Part shown: piece by piece, positions 25,881-37,500 of the stretch
Numbering within the stretch: position 1 is the stretch's first letter
How the letters are laid out: each line of letters opens with the position of its first letter
Assembly (NCBI GenBank): GCA_019614645.1
Contig: JABWDB010000008.1
Coordinates: 9,548,001-9,612,000 of the forward strand
Direction of reading: 5' to 3'
DNA length: 64,000 nucleotides
Source: Stratiolaelaps scimitus
Lineage: Eukaryota; Arthropoda; Arachnida; Mesostigmata; Laelapidae
Program-made: the position numbers and the translations under genes
Notes under the pieces: generated by a model
Told to the model about the DNA's origin: nothing
The model's input: only the letters and a program-made list of their open reading frames with translations
Databases searched by the model: none

Positions 25881-27286
25881 AGTTCTGCGTGAGTGTCAGA
25901 GTTCCGAAGCCATCACCAGCATGCTCTTCTACTTCCACGGTCTCAGTGGCACCAACGCTCGAAACCGCCGCGCGCACACCTAGAGACACCGCCGCGCTAA
26001 GCGTGGACATCCACTTCAATTGCGCCGGTGCGGACCTCAAGTAGGCAGAGCGAGGCCATCGCGGCTCATATACAGGCGACTACAGCCTGGGTCAATTCAT
26101 AGGGTACTTAGTATCCAGGCTCCCAGATTCTCTCTACGAAGTTTCCAATATCACCATTGCTCCCCTTGGGAAGCAACTAACGCGACGAGCGGTCGGGCAA
26201 CTCCCTTTCTTCCGTGTTCTGACTCACGGGGCAGCGGTGCCCCTTGTAGCGTTTAACTTGTTTCCGAGTTTTCGACGGTGAAGTAGAATAGTCACCGTCT
26301 GGCTCGTATATCTGACTCGTCCAAAACTTCAACCATAGCCTCACGGACATTGTGGAGATTGTTCTGAGATGCGTTTTAAAATTAAAATGCTGATCACGAC
26401 AGCAGAACCGTACGCTTCTATGCATATCTCGCTGGCCGGATCCGTCGGTGCCAACCTGGGCGGGCCGCTAAGTCAGCCGTGGAACGCATAGCTTGGAAGG
26501 ATGGCGAGCGACTTTGGGCGGAACTTCAAAGTCTGGCCTACTACACGAGTGGTAACAGAGTTATGGCCGCTAATCAAAGAGGTGCAGTCCTGTTGACTCG
26601 GACACGCAACTGCGTCTGAACAGGATGGGAGTGTTCCGTTGGTTGTTTCCGATTAGTGTTTAACACTGTTGGTCTGCCAGGCATAGTCGTACGGTTTCGA
26701 GGTTTCCAAGTTGGAAAAGTAGGGTTGAAACCCCCCGTGCTTCGATGAGTCGCAGTCGGAAGTACATTAGTCTTTCTAAGCTGATTAACGCAATCTTTAG
26801 CGTTATACAGGCTAATACAACGCGTATTAAGTGTCAAAAGTGTGTATTTGTGGCTCTCTCTATCTATATCCGGTGGTCGGAGACATCTTGGTGGTTATAG
26901 CAAAGGTGACCCATGAGCACGGCCACCGTCTATATGTAATCACATCGCGCATAGTAATACAACGGAAAATCTCTCATGCAAAGGTCAAAGATCCAGTCAA
27001 AGGCCATCAATTTTTGTATGCACTTGTGTCCCAAATGTTTTTCCTTCACGTGTGAATCGCTATCGCCCGTGTAGCAGAAATGGTCAGCAAGTATCATACA
27101 GAGGCGCTTTCTGCAGGAGGAGTGAGGTTGTGAGTTAAAATTATGCAAATTCTTCTTCCCTGCCCGCCTCGTTCGCCAACATGGGCGAAACTCCACCATG
27201 TCTATCGCTTGGCCTATCGTTCTGCCTCGCGCAGCTAAATTACTAAACGGTGGAGCATCATTCGTGCAGCCACAATATATACTGGT

Positions 27287-27325
27287 AAAGGTAAAGCTTT
27301 ATTGGTTTATTAAAGGAGGTGCGGA
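27287..27325. repeat. dispersed repeat copy (pair with 53308)
   Basis: GTAAAGGTAAAG followed closely by TTATTGGTTTATTAAAG and GGAGGTGC. A close relative with the same order of motifs lies at 53308-53370. Probably the end of a transposable element; type unknown. Confidence 0.4.
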
Positions 27326-27456
27326 AAATTATTATTAAATATATTATAAATTATTAGCTACATATATCGGTATGTACGATATATGTACTAAAGGTGTATA
27401 ACTGCGACTATACGACAACTGCGGTCTTACAGAGTTGTACTGGCAGTGAATATAAA

Positions 27457-27494
<38 letters not shown>

Positions 27495-30400
27495 ATATAT
27501 ATATCGTTCAATATTTCGTGTAATTTCTGCTTAATTCGGGATCATCGTGGCTATTTTCTTTAGGTAGAAGGACGTTGGACCAATGTAGCATCAGATGAGG
27601 TCGGCCTCGTGGATGTACTAGACTTACGCATGCACTCAGTGAAAATGGAAATGGAATGGAATTATCATTACCGAACAGGTAATGGTCTCAATCAATTATT
27701 TATTATTGCTATATTATGCCAATTCATCATGGGATGAAAAAGTCCTCTCGCTTTATCTGCATCGAATTTTGCTCGCGATTCCAGTAAATGCAAATCCCCA
27801 CGAGCTGACTCGATCCGGTGAAGGGAATCACTTACTAGGAGGCTTCCGTCGAACAATAGTCCACCTTCCCTCGCTATCTTAGTCGAACAAAAGAGGTGAC
27901 CGACTAGGTCACGGAATGACTAGATTATCTTTTCGTAGATGGCGATGAGGGAAGGATTGTACCTTTGTGAGTTTAGACGGGCTGCCGCCTTCGTGATATA
28001 CACCCTGAGTCAGTTAGCCACTCGCGCCGGTTCGCGCTTCCTCGCCCGCCTTTTCGTCGCTTGCGGTCTTATCGAAATTGCCATTAATTCGACTTAAGAA
28101 TAAGGCAGTAAGCAGAGAATAGCAAGGAGTTGCCGCGGTGTCGTCGTCGTCGTCTGTGTAGCGGTCTGCTGACTCGACCTCGGGTCGACCAGCCTCGGTG
28201 GATTGAGGAGTCGGGCTAGCAGTGGCGGTGCTGGTGGGGTGGTGGTAGGTAGCTCTGGTGTGTTGAGCGTGCAAGAGAAACTGCGAAGAGCCGTAGCCTT
28301 TGCGGTTAGTGTGCGAGATCGCTGGGCACCGTTGTTGCGAGCGACGCTGGGCAGCGGGGAATTGGCTAAGACGCGGAGGTATTATAGTTGGCAAAGGGAG
28401 GGATGGAAACCAAAAGATAGGAACGCAAGACGGATGTGTTGAGTAGAGCGGCATGCACCAGCAGATAGGTCAGCAGAAGCTCTCTTCGGGGCGCGGCAGG
28501 AAATTCGGGGGAAGTAGCTGCGCGTTAGGCCCGTGCGACAGCTCACAGAGCTCGAGATCGCAGGGGACACGCTCACAGCGTGTGGCAGAGATACTGGATC
28601 TTGAGGGAGACTGTAAGGAAAATAAGGGTTAATGAGATGTGAGCGATTTCCAAGGGAAACCTTTACCATAAAGCTATCTAACAGCACCACCCGCTGACAA
28701 CGAAGCCCACAGAGTCTTATGGCTCATCACCTAACACAACCGATGGTACACGACTTCCTGCATTACCTGAAATTACCCCACGACGTCCTACAGAAGATGC
28801 TTTAAGTAGGTGCTAGATATCAACATAAACCAAATTCTCTAAAGGTTTTGGGAATAACCAAATGGATATAGACTCGTAGTTCATGTTACAGATATTTTTC
28901 TGGCGAGGAGGAAAGGTGCCTGACTTAAATGACATGTTTACTAACAAACTGGCCCCTTCACTCTTATTTTGCTTTAACACACACACAACACAGAGTGTCA
29001 TCTTCAAATTCCCACATCCGGGAACCTTTTCCACTTCCTATTCGCCTGCGTATATACTTCTGTCCGAAATCCAAAAAGGGCCTTAGTAGCCTGATGCAGT
29101 CGAGCTGTTGAGGTACCCGCAAGAGGAGTCGCTTCGTGCTGCTCGGTCGGAGGCCCGCCCCTCGCCTGGTCCACGTCTCGTTTTCCCACGCGGAGAGCGC
29201 ACCAGCAGAGCAGATGTGGAGTTCATTCAACACGTCGACCATACGTGATGACGGCTCCGGTGGCGGCGGACACGCAAGAGGGATCTTCGCTCCTTGGCTT
29301 CGCCTCTCCTTCCATCTTCGCGGCCACCACCATCACCGCTACCCGTCCCCGGGTTTCGACAACTATTGGCTTTTCCTCTTCTTCTATGGACCGGGCTGGA
29401 GTTGTCGACCAGCCGAACCTCGGTGTTCTTTCAGTGTCCTTCCTAAAAACACCGGGAGGTCACAGCTCGTTAGGAGTAGCACAACCGCCCGTTCCCGTCG
29501 GGCACGGCCAGGCCGACCGAGCAGGACCGTAGTGTGCGCCGCCGCTGGTCCAGGCGCGTATTCGGGACGCGGCGTGGGACCTAGTTGAGGGGGGGCCCTG
29601 GTGGGCGTAGAGAAGGACGGTGTGAGGAGGGGCGTAAAGAGTCCGAGACGAACGTCTGCTTAGATGTCTGACTTGGAAGGTTGGCCGGGGCACTGAAACG
29701 AGCCGGGCATTGGGCTGAGCAATGTGCGGACGTGCCTAAAGCCCGACGAGGCGCCGGGAACAGGGCAGCGGCTCAGCAGTCAGTGTACAGGGCCCTCGTG
29801 ACATGTTCCCTCCTATGGTCGCCCAGCGACCAGCGGGAGCCAAGGCTAACTGGGCGAAGGGAACAGAAGCAAAGCCACACGTCGGGAAAAATTGAGACAA
29901 AACACAAGCGCATCCCGTCCCACGTTTTACAGCTAAGAAACGAGGCCGGACGCAGAGAACTGATGGCCGGCAGATCGGTTACTGTAGCCTGCCATAGCTG
30001 AATAATAAAACATTTTTCCACTATCGGTCCTAAGCATTGGATAGGCGCTAATGGATAAAAAAATCTATGACAGTAAAAGCTAGTATTATTCATAAATATA
30101 AAACAATTGGTAGGAGAGGCAGAAGTAAGCCGATAGCATAATTAGTGTATGGTTCAATGGTTCAATTGATAAAAATGAACGAATGATAATTAGTAATTGT
30201 TTTTGGTCTAAGGTGTATGGTAAAATCTACGATACATTGAGCGGATTTTCAAATCAGCTAACGTGTTGAAATAGCCAGCTAACTAGGTCGAATTACTTTG
30301 CTTGTTTTTGGCGTAATTCCAATGAATAGAGCCATTCGTGCTCGTTTATTTCATTACATATCATCAAAAATGACGCATGTACAATCTGTTACCTTCGTTG

Positions 30401-31676
30401 TTTAAAAACTGGTAGACACTAATTGGTTGGAAAATGTCTGCGCAGAGTAAACTGATTCTATAACCACCATATTCAGCCAAGAATCGGATAGCATCACTGT
30501 ACCAGTGACTACCACACGAGCTCGTGCCTGCCGCATCACATAACTCGATAGCCTAATCAGAACTACTCTCCTCAGCTATGTCTCCACATTTGTGGATGGG
30601 GGTCTTGATACACCCATACGTTTGATAGGAACCATATTCACCACTCGATGTCACCGAATTTCACGAATGGCAACTAACATTATTGCCCTACCTATTCGTG
30701 ATGTTCACCTTTCCTCACCCGCTGGGTCATGTTCCCTACGTGTCTGAAACCGAGACAGAGATAGACATATGGAGAGAATTAGCATTCATAACAACCGGAT
30801 CGAGGCTGCCAATGGTGAGAGGTCTCAAAGGATTTTGACTCGACTGCCGTTCAGGCGGCTACGGCTGGCTGGAGGGCGGGCGGGCGGTTGGTCGGCCTTT
30901 GAATTGAATTGAATCTGTTTGATTCTTACGATGTACGTACGGCCGTCCACGTGTCTGTGTATGACTATCCCTAGTCTGTATGTGAGCCCGAATATAATCG
31001 AATCTTTCAAGCGAAGGTTCCATCTGTGGGCCGGACTCCTTTTGGCCTGGCGGCGTACCACCGGTTTGCCGCTGGGGTTTTTTTTCGAGGCAAGCCGGGG
31101 CTCGGTAGCGACTTGAACACGGGAAATATTTGCATATCATCCCTCGTGCGTTCGCTTTTGGTCTGCTGCGCGGCGTCAGCGCGAGCGGCAAACGCATATG
31201 CCTCTTTTTTCCTGCTCATCCTGCTTCTCTTTCGATGGGTATCGTGCTCAAGCCCTCCGATTTCAACCCAATGCCTCTGCGTCCCCCAGGTAGCGAAAAA
31301 AAGATATCCCACCTCGCTCATTCGTAAAAACGAATCTCCTTAACCCTCTTCAGTGGGCTAGCAGCAGGCTACATCCAGTTCCTCCGAGCAGTTCGCTATG
31401 AGCGCCCCCAAGGTTCGTCGGCGGCAGGGGACTGCGGCCGTAGCTTTGGCGTGGACTTTTTGAATTCTCAGGAGGAATGACGATAGATATCGCCATCATC
31501 AACATATCGCCCATCCGCCGCTTCGGCCGTCTTCCTCAAAGAGAAGAAGAGCTTCGGGCGCGCGGGAGACGAAAGGATTGAAGACGCGCCGCCGTGAGTA
31601 AAAGCCTTCCTGAGATTTTCCGCGCCAACGATCGCATCTCGGAGATTCTAATGTGGATATATGTATACATATAGAT

Positions 31677-31680
<4 letters not shown>

Positions 31681-31758
<78 letters not shown>
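31681..31758. repeat. (TA)39 microsatellite
   Basis: Uninterrupted TA dinucleotide over 78 bp, the longest simple repeat in the window. It generates Tyr-Ile frames that are not genes. Confidence 0.95.
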
Positions 31759-31760
<2 letters not shown>

Positions 31761-32526
31761 CCATATTTTGCATGTGTGTGCACAGATACCTGAGCTATTT
31801 CGTTTGCTATCATGTGGGATTCATTTTATTAGGTGCATTTTTAGATCTTCCGAGAGAACCTAGAGCATGTGTTGCTCATCACGTGTAATTGGCTGGACGT
31901 TCACTATGTTTCACTTCACATTAACCAGCCTGTTTGGGCAGAAACTAAGCAGACACTGGGCTGAAAAAAGACATTTATCAGAGTGGGGAAATGATGGCAC
32001 ACAGATAGGTCACCGCTGTCGATGCGTTGGTCACCGCATAGTGTGTGGTAGCAGGACGATCCAAAAAATACGTAACACCCACCTCTGACCATCGCCATCA
32101 ACAACATCGTTGTAGAAACCAGTGCTCATGGGCATGGTTCAGTTCGCGCACCGAGTGCCTTGGCTTTGTCCTCGTAGCCCCGCTGTTCGTCAGTCTACTG
32201 TTCAACTGAAAGCCGGCAATGCCCAGCCGATGGAAAGAACAGCAAATAGCCTCGGGCACCGAAGGCGTGCATCAACCGACAGTCTGCCTGACCAGCCTCC
32301 GTTGCCTCTCGCTATGGCTGAATAAAACCATCAATGCTGACGCGTCGTGAATCTATCTGTTCGATGAAGAAGATGGAATAAACGAGATTTGGGTGGCACC
32401 AAATCCCAGTCCCCAAGTTTGTTTTGCCGTCTAAGGCAAATCTAACACGCAGCAGCTGATCCGTCGGTGTTAGGTTTATACAATACGTGCGTGTGCACGG
32501 TATGAGATCGGGAAAATCGGAGCAGA

Positions 32527-32534
32527 TATATAAA
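32527..32534 (+). promoter_or_regulatory. TATA box candidate
   Basis: TATATAAA with a TCAGG initiator-like site about 25 bp downstream (near 32552). It precedes the exon-like frame at 32610-32839. Confidence 0.35.
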
Positions 32535-32609
32535 CGTGACCACATCGGCTTTTCAGGAAGAGCAAACGCAGCCTGTGATCGCTATCGAAGAAAGGGACTA
32601 ATCAATTCG

Positions 32610-32839
32610 CAGTGAACTTATTTCTGTTTTTAATATCTTCTTACAACGACATACACAAGGTTGTGAAGGAATACGCGAAACCAACCCCGCTGCCACCCGT
32701 GCAGGAAAGTCCGACTTACATAATTACATTTATCTATGAATACCCTCGTATCATAATGGCCATCTCGACGTGGGTACTCGGTTGCGTACGCTACACAGCT
32801 CAGAAGGTTATAGCGAGTCAGAAAAAGAAGGAGTTCTAT
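32610..32839 (+). CDS. candidate exon, hydrophobic segment, unidentified
   Basis: Seen: an open frame from about 32603 to a GTCAGT donor after 32839, containing YAKPTPLPPVQESPTY, IITFIYEYPRIIMAI, WVLGCVRYTAQKV and ASQKKKEFY. There is no in-frame ATG before MAIST at 32755. Either the exon begins at an acceptor (AATTCGCAG near 32609), or translation starts at that ATG after a TATA-driven leader. Downstream, TTCTTAGTTTCGACAG near 32979 would add G-T and stop. A hydrophobic stretch and a Lys cluster suggest a membrane protein. Family not recognised. Confidence 0.32.
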
Positions 32840-33086
32840 GGTCAGTCAAACACTAGTTATGTTTACACTTTATGGGTAATCGGTAGGCAATAGGTGACGA
32901 CCCTTAATAGATATATTACGCAATCGCTGGCAATGGGAGCGACAAACTTTTATACTAACTCAATTCTTAGTTTCGACAGGCACTTGAACAGATAGCAGAG
33001 TGAGTGCTGTTGCACAATGCTGCTCAAGTTCTGTTGATCAAACGCTTCGTACACGGCCGGTAGCAGCTCCTTTGCGGAAAACTCAC

Positions 33087-33246
33087 CGAAAGGACTCGTT
33101 GAGAGTTGAAAGCGTTTGCTCCGGCCGCGGCCGACGGAGCCTCAAGGCAGGCAGCGGGCGCCCCGACGCTGAAGGCTCTCAAGAACGAACGGGGTGTTCC
33201 GATGCGATGAAAGTTTTTGAGCCGCCGGTACCTTGAAGCTGTTTCG
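33087..33246 (-). CDS. candidate exon (frame uncertain)
   Basis: A good acceptor (TTTGTTCGTTATTACAG) and a GTGAGT donor bracket 160 nt. The frame open through the donor reads ETASRYRRLKNFHRIG and later LEAPSAAAGANAFNS. A second frame reads RNSFKVPAAQKLSSH and reaches a TGA within the segment, which would make a terminal exon instead. Both look protein-like, so the call is unsettled. Confidence 0.27.
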
Positions 33247-34291
33247 CTGTAATAACGAACAAACGGATGGCTCGGCCGCCGCTGCTATACTTTGATGTTC
33301 AACTCAAGTGGACTCGTCAGATAGCTCATTCTCCCTATAAGCGAGCAAGGAAAAGGCCTTGACAAGGAGAGATACACTTTTTAGCAGCTGCGGAAAGAGC
33401 ATGTCTCTTTTCAAGTCTATCACATCAAATGGTTGCGCTATCCACGAGGTGGGTACACATCGTTGGGATACAGAAAATGAACTGCCTCCCTCAAGCTGAG
33501 AGCCCATAGCGTTCTAATATGTATAGTAATAAGTATCATTGCGTAGCTACTTAAAGGGGAGTTTCGCCTATAGTCGCCGTTAGGAAGAAGGAATGATGTG
33601 CGGCGCGAGACGAGTATAGAGTTACGTCCACGATGAATCCGTGAGATCTAGGTGGAGGAGTGATTTTGGACCTTCTTACTTATTTAATCGAGTTTGTTGT
33701 ATGGTTCCCCAAATCATACTTACCAATTACTTGTAGAGGCTATGCTTTCGTCTAAGTATTCTTTTAAAGTAAGCATTCATTAATACAAATATCAATGTAA
33801 CAGGTACGTATATAATATAATAATAATATTTACCCTGTCGAATCACCTCGGTACAAAAAGTGAACTTCCTTTTGCGTCTGAGGGCCCAACAGCTTTTCGT
33901 CGATCAACAGAATTTCTTGATAGTTATCCATATGGCTGAATTACTTCAAGAAATGTAGGCAGGAAGATCCAAACCTTCTTGAGGCCACAACATATACAAT
34001 GTAGACATAACTCTAATAAGATACAGTAGCGAGGAATACCCGTCGTCATCATGAAGCGTTAATGGCACTAGCTGCGAATAGATAATGAAATGGTGTTAAG
34101 TGACCTTACGAACCCTAGAGCCGCCATGTTATACATCATGTTATACTGCTTCAATAATTTATTATACGGATACAAAAGGCAGCAGTTTAAGATAACAATC
34201 AACTCCTGCCCAATTAATGTCTGGCAGAAATTACTAATAAACAAAAGAGATGCTCACTTGAAAGCGCCTCGAGCTAGGTCCTATAATCAGT

Positions 34292-34334
34292 TTTTCTTAA
34301 CTGTAAATCAAACGTAGATTTACAGTTAAGAAAA
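34292..34334. repeat. perfect inverted repeat, 18-bp arms
   Basis: Left arm 34292-34309 (TTTTCTTAACTGTAAATC) is exactly reverse-complementary to 34317-34334, with a 7-nt loop. It would form a strong hairpin. Its architecture (about 41-43 bp, 7-nt loop) matches the hairpin at 43484-43524, though the sequence differs. Confidence 0.9.
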
Positions 34335-34469
34335 TAGTAGGATAAGACGCGGATTTATGGTTACAAAATGAAAGAGGGTTGCACTAAAAGTACACTGTAT
34401 TGGAACAATAGTGATTAAGTTTTGGCTAACAACTTTCGTGTGAAAAACTTATGCAAAACGACTTTTAAT

Positions 34470-34550
34470 ACCAGTGCCGGGATTCGAGCCTACGATCCCG
34501 AAGGGACTAGTGCCTACAACCAGCGTCTTACACCACTCAGACACGCTACC
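34470..34550 (-). mobile_element. tRNA-Leu-like pseudogene or SINE head
   Basis: On the - strand this reads as a class II tRNA: an A box (TGTCTGAGTGG, 34533-34543), a D stem TCT/AGA, an anticodon arm CTGGT/ACTAG with TAG at the anticodon position, a long variable arm (TCCCTTCGGGA) and a B box (GGCTCGAATCC, 34480-34490). Position 33 is G instead of T, and the acceptor and T stems have several mismatches, so it is unlikely to be a working tRNA. The intact pol III promoter boxes suit a tRNA-derived SINE or a tRNA pseudogene. Confidence 0.55.
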
Positions 34551-37500
34551 GCACGATTGCAACATATTAACACGCATTTTAATCACGGCGGAGTAATGCC
34601 AACCTATGAGGAACATTTGTAACGAACTAACTCGCCTAAAAATCCATAGCTTCAAATCCTAACGAAACGTCAGGGCGGATTGTTCCTCCAGATACGTCTT
34701 TAGCAATGCTATATGGATAAGTATCGAGAAATGTCTGACGGTGGAAGGGCTGGGGCCAGCCGCAAACGAATGTATCGGTTCAACGATTTGATCGGACCTG
34801 ACATAGAATCGCCATTCAGCCAGGACACCTTCGTGTTTTTCGAAGCAGCACCAAACCAAAGCACTTCGCAGCAAAGCGTCGCAGCTTTGTGTCAGAGAGA
34901 GAAAGAGAGAAAAAGCTAGTCCCAACTCCCGTCCGACTGTCGAGTACACTTCACTCGCATCGCTGGTCTACGAAAGTAACCAACTCAACTTAGCCCCTCG
35001 GCAGTTCGGGAGCTCCCACCATCCTGCGAGAGCTAACACCTCCCTTAGCGTGGCATCCCAGCACATTCGAGGCGCATCGAATGTCGCTGTCGCGACGTCC
35101 CTGGGGACCTCTAATTAATATTGATGCCCACCGTATACTCGTTGTGCCTCGGCTACCGAGTGGAGACTCCAGTGTATTCTATCCCTCTGCTTCTGGACAC
35201 AGATTCTTCTTCGCAAAGCTATCGAGGGACATCACACGAGCACCAGCGACTCTGACGTCGAATGTTTTTATAACCGTGCGTGTTTCTATCTCACATTATA
35301 CCAACGAGTATCTATCGTCCATAGGGAAATTATTGAGGGTCGGACAATTAGCTACCGCATGCTATGGAGATGTGGACGTCAAATGTTGGCTTCGAGTCAG
35401 CCCAAAAACTTTACCATGCCATGAAGATGTTGTCGGGGTTCATCGTTTCCGAGCCCGATACCAACGTACGTTGAAGCTAAAAGTAATCTTTGGTTTAAAA
35501 CACACGAACAACTTTCTGCAGAAATGATTTCAATTCGAGGAAATCGTTTGGCCAACTATGATTAATAATCACTTAGAACAACTAGGAGCTAGGCAAGAAG
35601 AACATCTATTCGTTATCGCGCTTTTTTTCGAATCCATTGCAAAGAAACACTTGCGCATTAATTTCTCCTAGTAAATTTGATAAAAAAATATTGTATTTTC
35701 ACATTTGGACCGGAAGTCGACGAGCCTAGCATACTAGATTAGATAGTCTACGGTCTATAATCTATCTAGCATTAAAGGAACGATCACTAATTTGATCTCG
35801 CTGAGCTTCCGGAATCGACACATGCAGGCGTCGTCATCGACATAATAATATCGAACAGGGACGTTGCACCTTGTAGGGACAACAATGGGACCTCTCACAT
35901 CATTTCCTGCGAACGCTGAACGAATTGAAACCGTAATACCCTTCGACGATTTATTAATGCAGCCAATTTCGGTAATGGACACGACGAGACGGCACATTAT
36001 TTTTCCATGGTAATGGATTGGTCTGTGAATATGCTATACACACGTATTCGACAACATGCATTCATCGACACTGTGAATGGATCCATGAATAACCCACAGA
36101 GCTAATTTCTCAATTTAAGTTATATTCTTGCTTATTTATTTATAAAAGTGGGACGACAATTGTACCCACCAAACGTGGAATGCACCTGAGAATATATATA
36201 TATCTCCTTAATAGAATATTTCAAACAAGGAGGTCCCACTTCCCCAATCGCTAAGCTTGTCCACAATGGAAATTGCGTTGTCTCTTTCGATATCGAAGGA
36301 ATATTTTCACATCAAAAATTCGGTTGCAGGGTGGTTCACCTGCAACAGACGACAACTTTTCTCCTAATATATATATATATAGAGAAAGTTTAATGATTAT
36401 ATCCCTGGCCCTCCCAATGCTTCGAGCTAAAATAAATAAAAAAAATTGCTTCTGCCGAAAAGAGAATTAACGACATCAGGACGCTTCCCATCGGAGCGAC
36501 GAGGACCTGCTCAGTTGTAGTTACACTATTATTATTATTATTCTAATTTCGTAGTTCATCTTCAAACTCGTCGATTCTCATATCGATTCGTACCATCGAC
36601 AGGATACTAAGAAATGAATTTTGCTAGCAATCTCAGGTGTGCAGCGCTTTCTCATGTTCGTCGAGCAAAACACACGGACATAGCGAGTGCATCGTCATCT
36701 GTCGAATTGTGGAAGGCAGAGCTGCGGACGAAGGGAAGTAGGGAGACAATACTAGACCGTACCCCCTCCACCTATAACTCACAGACATTGGCCGCTTTCC
36801 CTCGGATACGATTCGTCGTCGTAGTCGATACGGTTAATGTGGGATTTGTTCGTGGCTAGCTAATGTTCGAGGCTTACAGCTACTGTTCTGTTGGTAGGCC
36901 TCACCCGTGTAACCGATAGGGATTTACCTTAAGCTCCGAAACAGATGGGACAGTAATCATAAAATATAATTCCTTCCCGATTTGTTGTTGTAGCAAAGAA
37001 CAAGTGAAATCGGCACAAACCATTATCAGACGCGAGGTATATTCCAGAAGCAGAGGTGCGCCAATACCGTATGCCCTACACAATAATGCAAAATGTTATA
37101 CTTCACACGGTCAAGCAGAGGGTACAGCTGGCGAATTCAGTTTAAAACATGGATCATGGATAGACCTTAAAAATTAGCCAACAACCTGCTTAGCTAGATC
37201 ATATTAGTCATAATAATAATAATCACTCATTAAACGGCTTCCGGCATGCTGTATTACGTGACTCGTTATAATACAACAAACGTTCAATAATGGTTATGCT
37301 ATACACTCGTTATTTAGCCAGAGTACACGAGTGTAAAATGTCTTTTTCTCTGCGCGGGGTATTAGGCTGTCCATACTTTATTGTTTTATTACAATCAATT
37401 CATTATCAAGACGACTCGAAGTTGTAAGGACCTCACCCGCTCGACAACCTAAAGGTTACATTTTAAAGGCAAATCTAAGTACACCACGCTATAGATGAAC

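Larger units (their letters stand above)
24537..31680. other. no confident gene; microsatellites and short duplications
   Basis: Includes a 13-bp perfect tandem duplication at 24844-24869 (TCAGCCATCCCGA twice), AT repeats at 24943-24967 and 27459-27487, a CTG run at 25031-25055, and GC-rich stretches at 25.4-26.3 and 28.0-29.8 kb with overlapping frames on both strands. No recognised domain. Confidence 0.4.

Noticed and set aside
28014..29588. Long frames on both strands in GC-rich DNA
   Set aside because: Overlap in all phases, low-complexity composition, no splice-consistent model.
31499..31863. Frames on both strands through the TA repeat
   Set aside because: Tyr-Ile repeats produced by the (TA)39 microsatellite.
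35081..35527. 148-codon + frame
   Set aside because: No recognisable domain, no splice or promoter support, AT-rich surroundings. A partial 20-mer resemblance to 43120-43140 (reverse) was noted but is too short to matter.
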